The notes under the pieces are model-generated. The model worked only from the letters and a program-made list of their open reading frames with translations, did not search any database and had not been told where the DNA came from. A program made the position numbers and the translations under genes. From an uncultured Porphyromonadaceae bacterium (lineage in GTDB: Bacteria > Bacteroidota > Bacteroidia > Bacteroidales > Muribaculaceae): a stretch of DNA of 16,673 bases. How positions within the stretch are numbered: the stretch's first letter is position 1; each line of letters begins with the position of its first letter. Below, one piece after another: positions 7,621 through 15,896 of the stretch. Where the stretch lies: the NCBI GenBank assembly GCA_902475285.1, contig CABRZA010000044.1, positions 1 to 16,673 on the forward strand, read 5' to 3'.

Positions 7621-10595
7621 ACTGCAAGCTACGCTACGCTCTGTGGCTCGTAACGCTCTGCGCGGCCGCCACCGACGCAAACGCCAAGTCGTTGAATATT
7701 CTCGGCGTATTCCATAACGGCAATTATGGGCAAATCAAGGCCGAAATTGACTCCGAAGGCAGCGATATACAATCGGTCACGACTTACTCATTCCGAATGG
7801 CCGACGGCTACAATACAACCCGTACCGACTACGAACTCGTCGACGGACGCTACATAACCGCCGACATCGACTATCATCCCGGCGATTACACCTACCGCCT
7901 GGAGGTGACGATGGCCGACGGATCAACCCTCCTCTCGGAGTGTATCGACGAAGACTTCACGCAAACATTCATGTGGCTGGGCGACTATCCGTTCACCACC
8001 GCTGCTTCCGGCTGGGAGGGACACGCACCGAAAGTCGACATAAGCGTCGACAATCCAGCCACGCCAACCAACATGATGACAGTCGACGGAACTGTATACT
8101 ACAAAGGCGTATCCAACCATGCCCAGGGCCATGTGGGATATGTGTTCGACCGTCCCTTCACTCGTTTTGTAACGCGATACGGCATTCAGGACGACAGGAG
8201 CGTCGGCAATCTCACCTTCCGCTTCTGGACCGACCGAATCCTCACCGACGGCACCTGGAGCGGCGGCACGGCGGTGGCAACACAGAAAATGTACGCCAAG
8301 ACAAACTCGGCACGAGGCGATGCACCCTGTGTACGCGACCTTGAGCTCGACATGACGGGCAAATCGACACTCGTAGTCGACGCCCTTTCCGACGGCAGCA
8401 ACGCCGGCGACCACGCACACCTGCTGCTGGCCCGGCTCTACACTCCCCTCCCCGATGAGACTGCCAAGGAACCCCAGACGGTGACATTCCTTACCGAAGG
8501 GGGTGACATTCCCGCCGGCACGCTGCGGCTGCCACTCAGCGCCGAAGCATCCACAGGCGGAGAAGTGGCCTACCGCATAATAGCCGGAAATGACCTTGCC
8601 GTAATCGAAAACGGCAACGAGCTCGTGCCCCTCTTCGGCTCAAAGGGCGAGATTGTGGTCGAAGCCACCCAATACGGCGACGAAACTCACCGTGCGGCCA
8701 CGGCCTACGTCACCTTCTCCTTCAACGCGTGCCCCGACGTACAGCTACTCACATCCTACCCCACGGGTATACCCGGAGTATCGACGGCGTATGTGCTTGT
8801 CGACACCAAGGGGCGACGGCTTGAAAGTCTCGACATCGAGATTTTCGACAACGCCCTTTCCCTAAATCCCGTATCGACTGTCGACGTATCGGCCTATTTC
8901 GACAACGCCCGCCCGGAGCAGACGCAAATCGTCGCCTTCCCGTTCAATGCCTCGACCGACGCCGTGCACCGCATCACCTACTCCATCGAAGGCATGACGG
9001 AACCTCTGTCGACCGGCTACCGCGAAGGGAACTTCGGCTTCGACTACCTTTCCGACCTGACATTCCGCGCCGGCACAGGATGGGACCATTGGACGGCCGA
9101 CATAGCCTACGACCGCACAAGCGCCCTCGATATATCGGGGCAGAAATACCGCAAGGGCTTCGGAACTCATGCCGTGGGATATGTCGAGTCGACATGCGAC
9201 CTGAGCAAATACGAGCGTTTTGTGACCGATGTCGGTGGCCAGACCATCTCCAATCCCACGCGCGGACGACTGAGCTTCGTCCTCCGCACGGCCTCCAACG
9301 GAACGGTACTCGCACAGACAGGCAATGTGGCATGGAACACGCGGACCCAATGGGACATTCCGCTCGACGGTATATCCAAAATATACATCCAGTGCGGCGA
9401 CGGCGGCGACGGAAACACCAACGACGTGGCATGCGTCGGTGCTCCTCGATTCTACTATTCGCTCGGCGAAAAGCGCCCTCAGGCAATATCTTGGCCCGAC
9501 ACCGACCTCGAAATCAACGACTGCCGGCCCACCTCCGTCGTTCTCGAAGCCACGGCATCATCGGGACTCGATGTAATATATGCCGTTACCCAAGGCAACG
9601 AGTATGCCCGAATCGAAAACGGCAACACACTCAAAGTGTTCAACATTCCTCCCGAAAGCGCATCCGTTACCGTGACTGCATACCAGCCCGGCAACACCGT
9701 ATGGGCTCCGGCACAACTTGCGTCGCGCACATTCACTGTCGCCAACCGCGTGGTGGTGCGTCGTGATGAACGCATCGAACTCGACGGGCCCTTGAACATC
9801 AAAGAAATGACCGTCTATGCCGACAACCTCTCCGCCGGGCAGGTGCTCGTCAAGTCGGGCTTGGTGAGCGTCGAGAAGCTCCGGCTGAAGTATTCATTCA
9901 CTCCGGGCCAGTGGGCTTATATAGCCTTCCCCTCCGACATGAACCTCGACGAAGTAAGCGACCTCAACGAAAAAGGCTACTACCTCAACAATACCCGCGA
10001 AGGCAACGGCGCATACTTCATCAGCGCTTTCAACACACGCAACCGCGCGCTCGCCGACGACGGCTCGGAGTGGGAAACCCTCACCTCTCCCGATGTGAAA
10101 GGACTCATGGGATACATAATGTGTGTCGACGGCGCTCTCGGCGACGACCCTGTGGAAATAACCTTCACTATGGACAACCTCGAGCTCGACCTCCGCTCGA
10201 CAATGCGCCCCGTACATCTTACCCTCGACATGACATACACCGACCCCGGCACTGAGCAGGCCGTATACGTCAAGCCGGCCAACGTTAAGGGTAATACTCT
10301 GAAAGTAAATGTAAAGTTCCGTCCGGCCGACACTTCCGACCTTCCCGTAAATCACGCCCGCGCCCTCCGCGACATGCGAGTCACCTATACTCCACACCAC
10401 ACCGGCATACGCCTTACACTTCCCGACCAAACTCCCGCTCGCGTGGGTATCTTCGACGCTAAAGGTGAAAAACTCTTGAAAGCGGTCAATTATGTTTCCC
10501 CGATGATGATCGACCTCTCCGACCTCCCCAAGGGTAAATATACACTCGCCGTAATATATGGACCGGCTTCCGCCGTGAAAGAATTTGAACTGTAA
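7617..10595 (+). CDS. T9SS-secreted protein with duplicated NPCBM-like and Ig-like units
   Basis: The product has 992 residues. The ATG at 7617 overlaps the previous stop (ATGA), which suggests translational coupling. It is preferred over the in-frame ATG at 7440 because a signal peptide (MNCKLRYALWLVTLCAAATDANA) begins there. Two NPCBM-like regions (about 119-276 and 477-616) are seen; NPCBM is a putative carbohydrate-binding module. The first has the pattern KGVSNHAQGHVGYVF ... RYGIQDDR ... DHAHLLLARLY, the second KGFGTHAVGYV ... DVGGQ ... APRFYY. Each is followed by an Ig-like domain (from about 286 and 621) sharing IENGN. A module near 765-870 resembles the region preceding T9SS sorting domains. 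Residues 922-992 look like a type A sorting domain (VGIFDAKGEKLL), although the end (KEFEL) is more acidic than usual. No glycosidase or protease domain is recognised, so a binding or adhesin role is inferred. Confidence 0.88.
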   Translation: MNCKLRYALWLVTLCAAATDANAKSLNILGVFHNGNYGQIKAEIDSEGSDIQSVTTYSFRMADGYNTTRTDYELVDGRYITADIDYHPGDYTYRLEVTMADGSTLLSECIDEDFTQTFMWLGDYPFTTAASGWEGHAPKVDISVDNPATPTNMMTVDGTVYYKGVSNHAQGHVGYVFDRPFTRFVTRYGIQDDRSVGNLTFRFWTDRILTDGTWSGGTAVATQKMYAKTNSARGDAPCVRDLELDMTGKSTLVVDALSDGSNAGDHAHLLLARLYTPLPDETAKEPQTVTFLTEGGDIPAGTLRLPLSAEASTGGEVAYRIIAGNDLAVIENGNELVPLFGSKGEIVVEATQYGDETHRAATAYVTFSFNACPDVQLLTSYPTGIPGVSTAYVLVDTKGRRLESLDIEIFDNALSLNPVSTVDVSAYFDNARPEQTQIVAFPFNASTDAVHRITYSIEGMTEPLSTGYREGNFGFDYLSDLTFRAGTGWDHWTADIAYDRTSALDISGQKYRKGFGTHAVGYVESTCDLSKYERFVTDVGGQTISNPTRGRLSFVLRTASNGTVLAQTGNVAWNTRTQWDIPLDGISKIYIQCGDGGDGNTNDVACVGAPRFYYSLGEKRPQAISWPDTDLEINDCRPTSVVLEATASSGLDVIYAVTQGNEYARIENGNTLKVFNIPPESASVTVTAYQPGNTVWAPAQLASRTFTVANRVVVRRDERIELDGPLNIKEMTVYADNLSAGQVLVKSGLVSVEKLRLKYSFTPGQWAYIAFPSDMNLDEVSDLNEKGYYLNNTREGNGAYFISAFNTRNRALADDGSEWETLTSPDVKGLMGYIMCVDGALGDDPVEITFTMDNLELDLRSTMRPVHLTLDMTYTDPGTEQAVYVKPANVKGNTLKVNVKFRPADTSDLPVNHARALRDMRVTYTPHHTGIRLTLPDQTPARVGIFDAKGEKLLKAVNYVSPMMIDLSDLPKGKYTLAVIYGPASAVKEFEL
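8603..9626 (+). repeat. Internal gene duplication marked by a 16-base direct repeat
   Basis: The sequence aatcgaaaacggcaac occurs at 8603-8618 and again at 9611-9626, in the same frame, encoding IENGN both times. It lies at equivalent places in two Ig-like domains that each follow an NPCBM-like domain. The PQ pair opening each Ig-like domain (residues 286 and 621) has the same offset, about 335 residues. This supports an ancient duplication of a unit of about 335-360 residues. Confidence 0.7.
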
Positions 10596-10598
10596 GAT

Positions 10599-12830
10599 AT
10601 GAGAAAGACTTTATTTGGCTGTCTGATGCTGTGCGTGGCAGCCTCGGCATCGGCCGATGTATGGAACGACAGCATCACTCTCAATCCTGTCGTAGTTGAG
10701 GGCTTGCGTCTCGACGGCGCGACAAACGACTCGCCACAGTTCGTATCCCGAATCGGCGCCGCCCGCATAGCCCAGACAAATCCTCAAACAGCAGCCGACA
10801 TGCTCGCGGCCGACGGTCTCGTGACCGTCCAGAAAAGCCAGCAGGGCGGCGGTAGTCCGTCGCTGAGAGGTTTCGAAAGCTCGCGAGTGCTCCTGGTAGT
10901 CGACGGTGTGAGGATGAACAACCTCATCTACCGCGCCGGCCATCTTCAGAATGTCATCACCATCGACCCCGCCATAATCGAATCTGCCGCAGTACTATTC
11001 GGTCCGGCTTCCGTAGGCTACGGCTCCGACGCTTTGGGCGGTGTCGTATCATTTCGCACAAAAGCTCCCCGGACGGCCGACAACGGTCTGACATTTTCCG
11101 GCAGCGCCTTCTCGCGTTATGCAAGTGCCAACGACGGGACCTCGCTTCACGCCGACTTCAACATCGGCGGAACTCGTTTTGCATCCTTCACGTCGCTGTC
11201 GTTCAACCGCTTCGGCGACCTGCGTGCCGGCCGTAGCTCCAATCCCTTTATGCCCGACGGCGACGGCTACATACACCGCCCGTACACCGTAGAGCATGTC
11301 GACGGAAAGGACATCGTAGTCCCCTCCGGCAAGACCTACCGGCAGCCCGGCTCGGCCTATCAACAGTACGACCTGATGCAGAAGTTTCTCTTCCGCTCCT
11401 CGGACAGGGTGCGCCACCTGCTCAATTTCCAGTTCTCCAATACCGGCGACATCCCACGCTACGACCGTCTCACCGACCTCAAAGGCTCAAAACCTAAATT
11501 CGCCCAGTGGTACTACGGCCCCCAGCAGCGCCTGATGGCATCATACAACCTCTCCACTGACGAAATGTTCGGAGCCGACCGTGCGAATCTCATATTGGCT
11601 TATCAGAACATAAAGGAAAGCCGCCACAACCGAAAGTTGAACGATCCCTGGCTCGGCAGCCGTTGCGAGAACGTCGATATGTTCATCCTCAACACCGATT
11701 GGGTGCGCTACCTCGGCGCCCACAGTATCCATGCCGGTATCGACGGTGCTTTGCAGTTCCTGAAATCGACTGCGCACCGCACCGACATCGATACCGGCGA
11801 AGTGCAGCCCCTCGACACCCGATATCCCGACGGACACAACCATATGCACAACATCGACCTCTTCGTGACGCACACATGGGACATTACCCCCCGCCTTACC
11901 CTCAGCGACGGTGCGCGTGTCGGTTATTCATCGCTCGTGGCAAATTTCGTAGGGCGCGACTTCTTCCCCCTGTTCGCCGAAAAATTCGGAAAGGTCACGC
12001 AGAACAACGCCACATACAGCCTCAGCGCGGGGCTCACATTCAGCGCCACCGACGACTGGCGTATGGCCTTCTCGCTCGCATCGGCATACCGAGTGCCCGA
12101 CATCGACGACCTCGGCAAAGTCTTCGACTCACAACCCGGAATGGTGGTGATACCCAATCCCCACATCCGCCCCGAAAAGACGATCAGCGCCGACTTCAAT
12201 GTGGCTCACATAAATGCAGGCATCGTTGAATGGGAAGCATCCGTATTCGGCTCATATATCTTCGATGCCATAGCCCTCGCCCCGGCCACACTCGACGGAA
12301 AGGATAAAATCGACTACGACGGCGAACTCAGCGATGTCTTCGCAAACCGCAACAACCGCAGCGCTTGGGTGGCAGGCATCACATCATCACTCAGAGTCAA
12401 CTTCCTCCGTTATTTCCGGGCCGACGCCACGGCCACCTACACCTACGGCGACATTCTGTCGACCAACGGAGAGGGAAAGATGCCGCTCGACCATGTGGCT
12501 CCTCTCTTCGGACGCGTGGGCCTCACTTTCGACAGCAGCGACCGACGCACTCACGTCGAGTTCTTCTCCCTCTTCAACGGCCGCAAGCCGCTGAGCCGAT
12601 ACAATCTCAACGGAGAAGACAACATCGGCTACGCAACATTGCTGGGCACCGACGGCAAAGGGCTGCCCGCTTGGTTCACCCTCAACCTCCGCGCATCCTA
12701 CACTCCGCATCCCTGCGTGACGCTCCAGGGCGGAATCGACAACATCCTCGATACCGAATACCGCACCTTCGCATCGGGCATCAACGCCCCCGGCCGCAAC
12801 TTCACGGCAGCAATACGGGTATCCTTCTGA
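10599..12830 (+). CDS. TonB-dependent outer-membrane receptor, heme/siderophore-receptor-like
   Basis: The 743-residue product would import a scarce ligand across the outer membrane with energy from TonB-ExbBD. A signal peptide (1-19, ending SASA) is followed by a likely TonB box (about 26-34, ITLNPVVVE). The plug domain (about 45-160) holds QQGGGSPSLRGFESSRVLLV, DGVRMNN and YGSDALGGVVSF. The barrel contains YRVP and NPHIRPEKT, matching the FRAP...NPxLxPE box shared by heme, hemoglobin and other TonB receptors. It ends IRVSF, with the terminal aromatic residue typical of outer-membrane barrels. There is no CarboxypepD_reg-like N-terminal domain and no SusD partner gene, so it is not a classical SusC. 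A histidine cluster (DGHNHMHN, 411-418) lies in a probable loop. The gene starts 3 bases after the preceding stop and is the last of the operon. The ligand is unknown; heme or a metal complex is only a guess. Confidence 0.9.
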   Translation: MRKTLFGCLMLCVAASASADVWNDSITLNPVVVEGLRLDGATNDSPQFVSRIGAARIAQTNPQTAADMLAADGLVTVQKSQQGGGSPSLRGFESSRVLLVVDGVRMNNLIYRAGHLQNVITIDPAIIESAAVLFGPASVGYGSDALGGVVSFRTKAPRTADNGLTFSGSAFSRYASANDGTSLHADFNIGGTRFASFTSLSFNRFGDLRAGRSSNPFMPDGDGYIHRPYTVEHVDGKDIVVPSGKTYRQPGSAYQQYDLMQKFLFRSSDRVRHLLNFQFSNTGDIPRYDRLTDLKGSKPKFAQWYYGPQQRLMASYNLSTDEMFGADRANLILAYQNIKESRHNRKLNDPWLGSRCENVDMFILNTDWVRYLGAHSIHAGIDGALQFLKSTAHRTDIDTGEVQPLDTRYPDGHNHMHNIDLFVTHTWDITPRLTLSDGARVGYSSLVANFVGRDFFPLFAEKFGKVTQNNATYSLSAGLTFSATDDWRMAFSLASAYRVPDIDDLGKVFDSQPGMVVIPNPHIRPEKTISADFNVAHINAGIVEWEASVFGSYIFDAIALAPATLDGKDKIDYDGELSDVFANRNNRSAWVAGITSSLRVNFLRYFRADATATYTYGDILSTNGEGKMPLDHVAPLFGRVGLTFDSSDRRTHVEFFSLFNGRKPLSRYNLNGEDNIGYATLLGTDGKGLPAWFTLNLRASYTPHPCVTLQGGIDNILDTEYRTFASGINAPGRNFTAAIRVSF

Positions 12831-12855
12831 CCGCCCGCATTCTGGCCGAGAACGA
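12831..12855. other. 25-base convergent junction with no terminator
   Basis: The stop codons of the TonB-dependent receptor (plus strand) and of the restriction subunit (minus strand) face each other across 25 bases. Only a weak 4-bp CGGG/CCCG pairing is visible nearby and there is no T-run, so neither operon has an evident intrinsic terminator here. Confidence 0.6.
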
Positions 12856-15800
12856 TCACTCTATTGCGCCGATAATGTCGTAGAGACGGGCGAAGCTGTC
12901 GACTACACCATAGCGCGTGATATTTGTGGAGATTGAGTTGAACAGCCGCTTGGCACATTCGGTCTTCGCTTTCTCCACGCCGCGAAGCTCCATTTTGTCG
13001 AGCGAGCCCTTGGTCTCGGCCACAAAGAACACGTGGCGCACACCGCAGCCGTCGTTGAACACTATCGCCCAGTCGGGAGCATAACTGCCTACGGGCGTGG
13101 GTATTTTCAGCTTGCGGGGCAGCTTGGCGAAAATGAGCACCTCCTCGGCGCTTTGCAGCGATTCGGCAAACGCCTTCTCGCCTTCGCTGTCGTAGGTGAG
13201 ATAGGGCGTGATATGCTTGGTCAACTCAAGCGAGCGGTTGATGTTCAGGCGTCGCTCGGGCACGAAAACTGTGCTGTCGTAAGGTTCGGTCTTGGTAGGA
13301 TTGTAGGTTATATGGTCAACAATCATCGTGGCTTTCTCCTCGCGTATGCCTTTGATTACGTTGCGGATAAACTCCTCCGGATTGTTTCTGAACATCAGCG
13401 CGGCCGTGCCTATGCCTTTGAGAATTCTCACCACCGACCGCCGTGTAAGCCTTGCTCCGCGGGCTATCTCGCCCACTACATCGTAGGTCACCGTCGAGGT
13501 GCACACGTCGCAGAGGTCGCGCGTGCTTGTGCGGACAGCACCGAACTCCACTGCATTGTCGGAGTCCTGTTCGCCGGTAACCACGACATATTTCAGTTTC
13601 GTCACCGTGAGATTGCGCCGCAGGTTTTCAACGGCCTTGGCTATCAGTTCCTCACTGTCGTAATGCACGGTGTAGACATACTTGTGGTTGATCTCGTTCC
13701 ATAATTTTTGGAAACGCCCGTCGGTGAAATTGTCGTTGAGCTCGTTGGGCGCAGTGGCCGCAGGTACCTCCTCTATCATCTCCTCTACGGCCTTGGGGTT
13801 GAAGATGCCGGCTATGAGGCGGAAGATGTCGTCGGCCACAGGTGCCAATTTCGCCGGCAGTGGCTTGAGGTCGCCGGCGTCGGCATCTTTGTAGTATTCC
13901 GGCGTGAGGCGCCCATTGTCGTCGACGTAATCGTTCATAAAGAGATAGCCAAGTATCGTCGAGGCCTCGGGGAGGGAGATTACATGCTTCTGGCCCGAGG
14001 CGTCCTTCACCGTCTTGCCTGTGAAATAATCCTGCGTGGCGGCGGTGATGCGGTCGCGCAGGGCCTCGCGGGTCTCGCGCTGAAGCCCCGTGGTGAAGGC
14101 GGCGTAGCTCTCGTTGGCAATGACGGTGAGAAGATTCACCTGGTGCACGTCGTCGCCCAGCAACTCCTTGTCTTGCCGCACGCCGTTGCAGTCAACGCAA
14201 ATGCGCAATCCGCGCCCCACCTCCTGACGCTTGGCCGTGGTGGAATTACTGTGGCGAAGCGTGCATATCTGAAACACGTTGGGATTGTCCCAGCCTTCGC
14301 GGAGCGCCGAATGCGAGAATATGAAGCGTGTGGGCTCGTCGAAGCTCAGAAGGCGCTCCTTGTGGCGAAGTATCAAATCGTAGGCCGATACATCGTCCGA
14401 CAAATCGGAGCCCCGCTTGGTGTCGGAATTAACAGCATGCCCTCTCTTGTCGATCGAAAAGTAACCGTTATGAATCTCCGACGGTCCGAAGCGCCGCAGG
14501 TAACGGTCGTAGGGAGTGTCGAAGAGAGTGATGTATTCGTTCACTATCCGCGCATATTCCTCTTCGAACATCTGCTGGAACGTGCCCTTCACTTCCCGGC
14601 CATCCTGATCGTAGCTTCGGTAGTGCGCCACCTCGTCGATGAAGAACAGCGACAGGCACTTTATGCCGCGGTTGAAGAGCTCCTTCTCCTTGTTGAGATG
14701 CGCAATGATGGTCTGGCGTATCTGCACGCGCTGCATGGCCTCTTCGTTGGTGTCGCCCACAACTTCGCCGCAGTACACGGTCTGGCCGTTGAGAAAGGTC
14801 ACATAGCCTCGACCGCGGGGATTTATTTCGGTTATTACATAATCGTCGTACTGCGCCAGCCCCGACGCAGCCTGCAGCGAATCGCCCGTGGCGAAGCGAC
14901 GCACCTCGCGGCGGATGCTGCCGTCCTTGCGGCGGCACTCAAGCTCTATGCGCACCTCCGGCGGGTGATTGGGCGAGAGCACCATGCCGTCGATATACAT
15001 ATATCCGCTCGTTCCTTTGAGATTTCTCACCTCGAAGCCCTGCACCTGTATGCGCTTCACAAGCCGCTCGCGGTAAGCGTCGTAGGCATCGAGGGCATAT
15101 ACGGTGTCGTGGCGCGTTTTGTGCGTGGCCGAATAGTTGAGCACGAAGAGCGGACGGAACTTGGCCAAAGCACCCTGCGTGGCCGCGCCCTCCATCTTTT
15201 GCGGCTCGTCCATGATGATGATAGGACGGTTGGCGGCGATAACGTCGATCGGACGGCGAGAGCCGAATTCATCACGCTTCGAGTAGATGATGCGGCTTTC
15301 CTTCGAGCGGCCGCCCTCTTTGAGTGAAGCGGCAAAGGCCTGCGTGTTGATAATCATTACCGATATGCCGCTGTCCTGCGAGAATTGGTCGAGCTGATTG
15401 AGATTCGACGAGTTGTACACAAACCACCGTGCCTTCTGTCCGTAGTGCTCCATAAAGTGGTCTTCAAGCATTCGGAACGACTTGGCCACGCCCTCGCGGA
15501 TGGCAATGCTCGGCACAACAACTATATACTTGCTCCAGCCATAGCGGCGGTTGAGCTCGAACATAGTCTTGATATACACATATGTCTTGCCGGTGCCGGT
15601 CTCCATCTCGATGTCGAGATTCACCGCCCCGAGCCCCGAGGCCAACGTGGTGCTCGGCACTATTTCGTTGCGTATCTGAATATCGCGGATATTATCGAGA
15701 AGCTGCCCCGAGCTAAGCTCCACATCGGCATTGCGATAGGCCACATCGTCGTCGCCTATCACGCGCTGGTCATCGCGCCCCATATCGAGTCGATAGTGCC

Positions 15801-15891
15801 GGAGATCGCGCCGAGGCTGCCCGCGGAACACATTCACCGTATCCTCTACCGCTTCCGTCTGATAAGCTTGTATCTTGAACTGGAACTTCAT
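12856..15891 (-). CDS. res: Type III restriction enzyme, Res subunit
   Basis: The 1011-residue product is the ATP-dependent translocase and nuclease subunit of a type III restriction-modification complex, which cuts DNA after Mod recognises unmethylated sites. Superfamily 2 helicase motifs appear in order: YQTEAV near the start, Walker A ETGTGKT (97-103), DEPQ (228-231, the form typical of type III Res), SAT (254-256), REGWDNPNVFQICTL (531-545) and QEVGRGLR (556-563, motif VI). A C-terminal PD-(D/E)xK nuclease follows, with YAPD (937-940) and ETK (959-961). Length and motifs are complete, with no frameshift seen. The ATG at 15891-15889 lies 5 bases after the mod stop, giving the usual mod-res operon. 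The gene converges on the TonB-receptor gene. Confidence 0.95.
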   Translation of the reverse strand: MKFQFKIQAYQTEAVEDTVNVFRGQPRRDLRHYRLDMGRDDQRVIGDDDVAYRNADVELSSGQLLDNIRDIQIRNEIVPSTTLASGLGAVNLDIEMETGTGKTYVYIKTMFELNRRYGWSKYIVVVPSIAIREGVAKSFRMLEDHFMEHYGQKARWFVYNSSNLNQLDQFSQDSGISVMIINTQAFAASLKEGGRSKESRIIYSKRDEFGSRRPIDVIAANRPIIIMDEPQKMEGAATQGALAKFRPLFVLNYSATHKTRHDTVYALDAYDAYRERLVKRIQVQGFEVRNLKGTSGYMYIDGMVLSPNHPPEVRIELECRRKDGSIRREVRRFATGDSLQAASGLAQYDDYVITEINPRGRGYVTFLNGQTVYCGEVVGDTNEEAMQRVQIRQTIIAHLNKEKELFNRGIKCLSLFFIDEVAHYRSYDQDGREVKGTFQQMFEEEYARIVNEYITLFDTPYDRYLRRFGPSEIHNGYFSIDKRGHAVNSDTKRGSDLSDDVSAYDLILRHKERLLSFDEPTRFIFSHSALREGWDNPNVFQICTLRHSNSTTAKRQEVGRGLRICVDCNGVRQDKELLGDDVHQVNLLTVIANESYAAFTTGLQRETREALRDRITAATQDYFTGKTVKDASGQKHVISLPEASTILGYLFMNDYVDDNGRLTPEYYKDADAGDLKPLPAKLAPVADDIFRLIAGIFNPKAVEEMIEEVPAATAPNELNDNFTDGRFQKLWNEINHKYVYTVHYDSEELIAKAVENLRRNLTVTKLKYVVVTGEQDSDNAVEFGAVRTSTRDLCDVCTSTVTYDVVGEIARGARLTRRSVVRILKGIGTAALMFRNNPEEFIRNVIKGIREEKATMIVDHITYNPTKTEPYDSTVFVPERRLNINRSLELTKHITPYLTYDSEGEKAFAESLQSAEEVLIFAKLPRKLKIPTPVGSYAPDWAIVFNDGCGVRHVFFVAETKGSLDKMELRGVEKAKTECAKRLFNSISTNITRYGVVDSFARLYDIIGAIE

Positions 15892-15896
15892 GCTAT

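Noticed and set aside
10599..12830. Classification as SusC
   Set aside because: There is no N-terminal CarboxypepD_reg-like domain, the length is well short of the roughly 1000 residues usual for SusC, and no SusD gene is adjacent.
13708..15327. Open frame of 539 codons on the plus strand, opposite res
   Set aside because: Res on the other strand has a complete, ordered set of helicase and nuclease motifs. The plus-strand translation has no motif and is a shadow.
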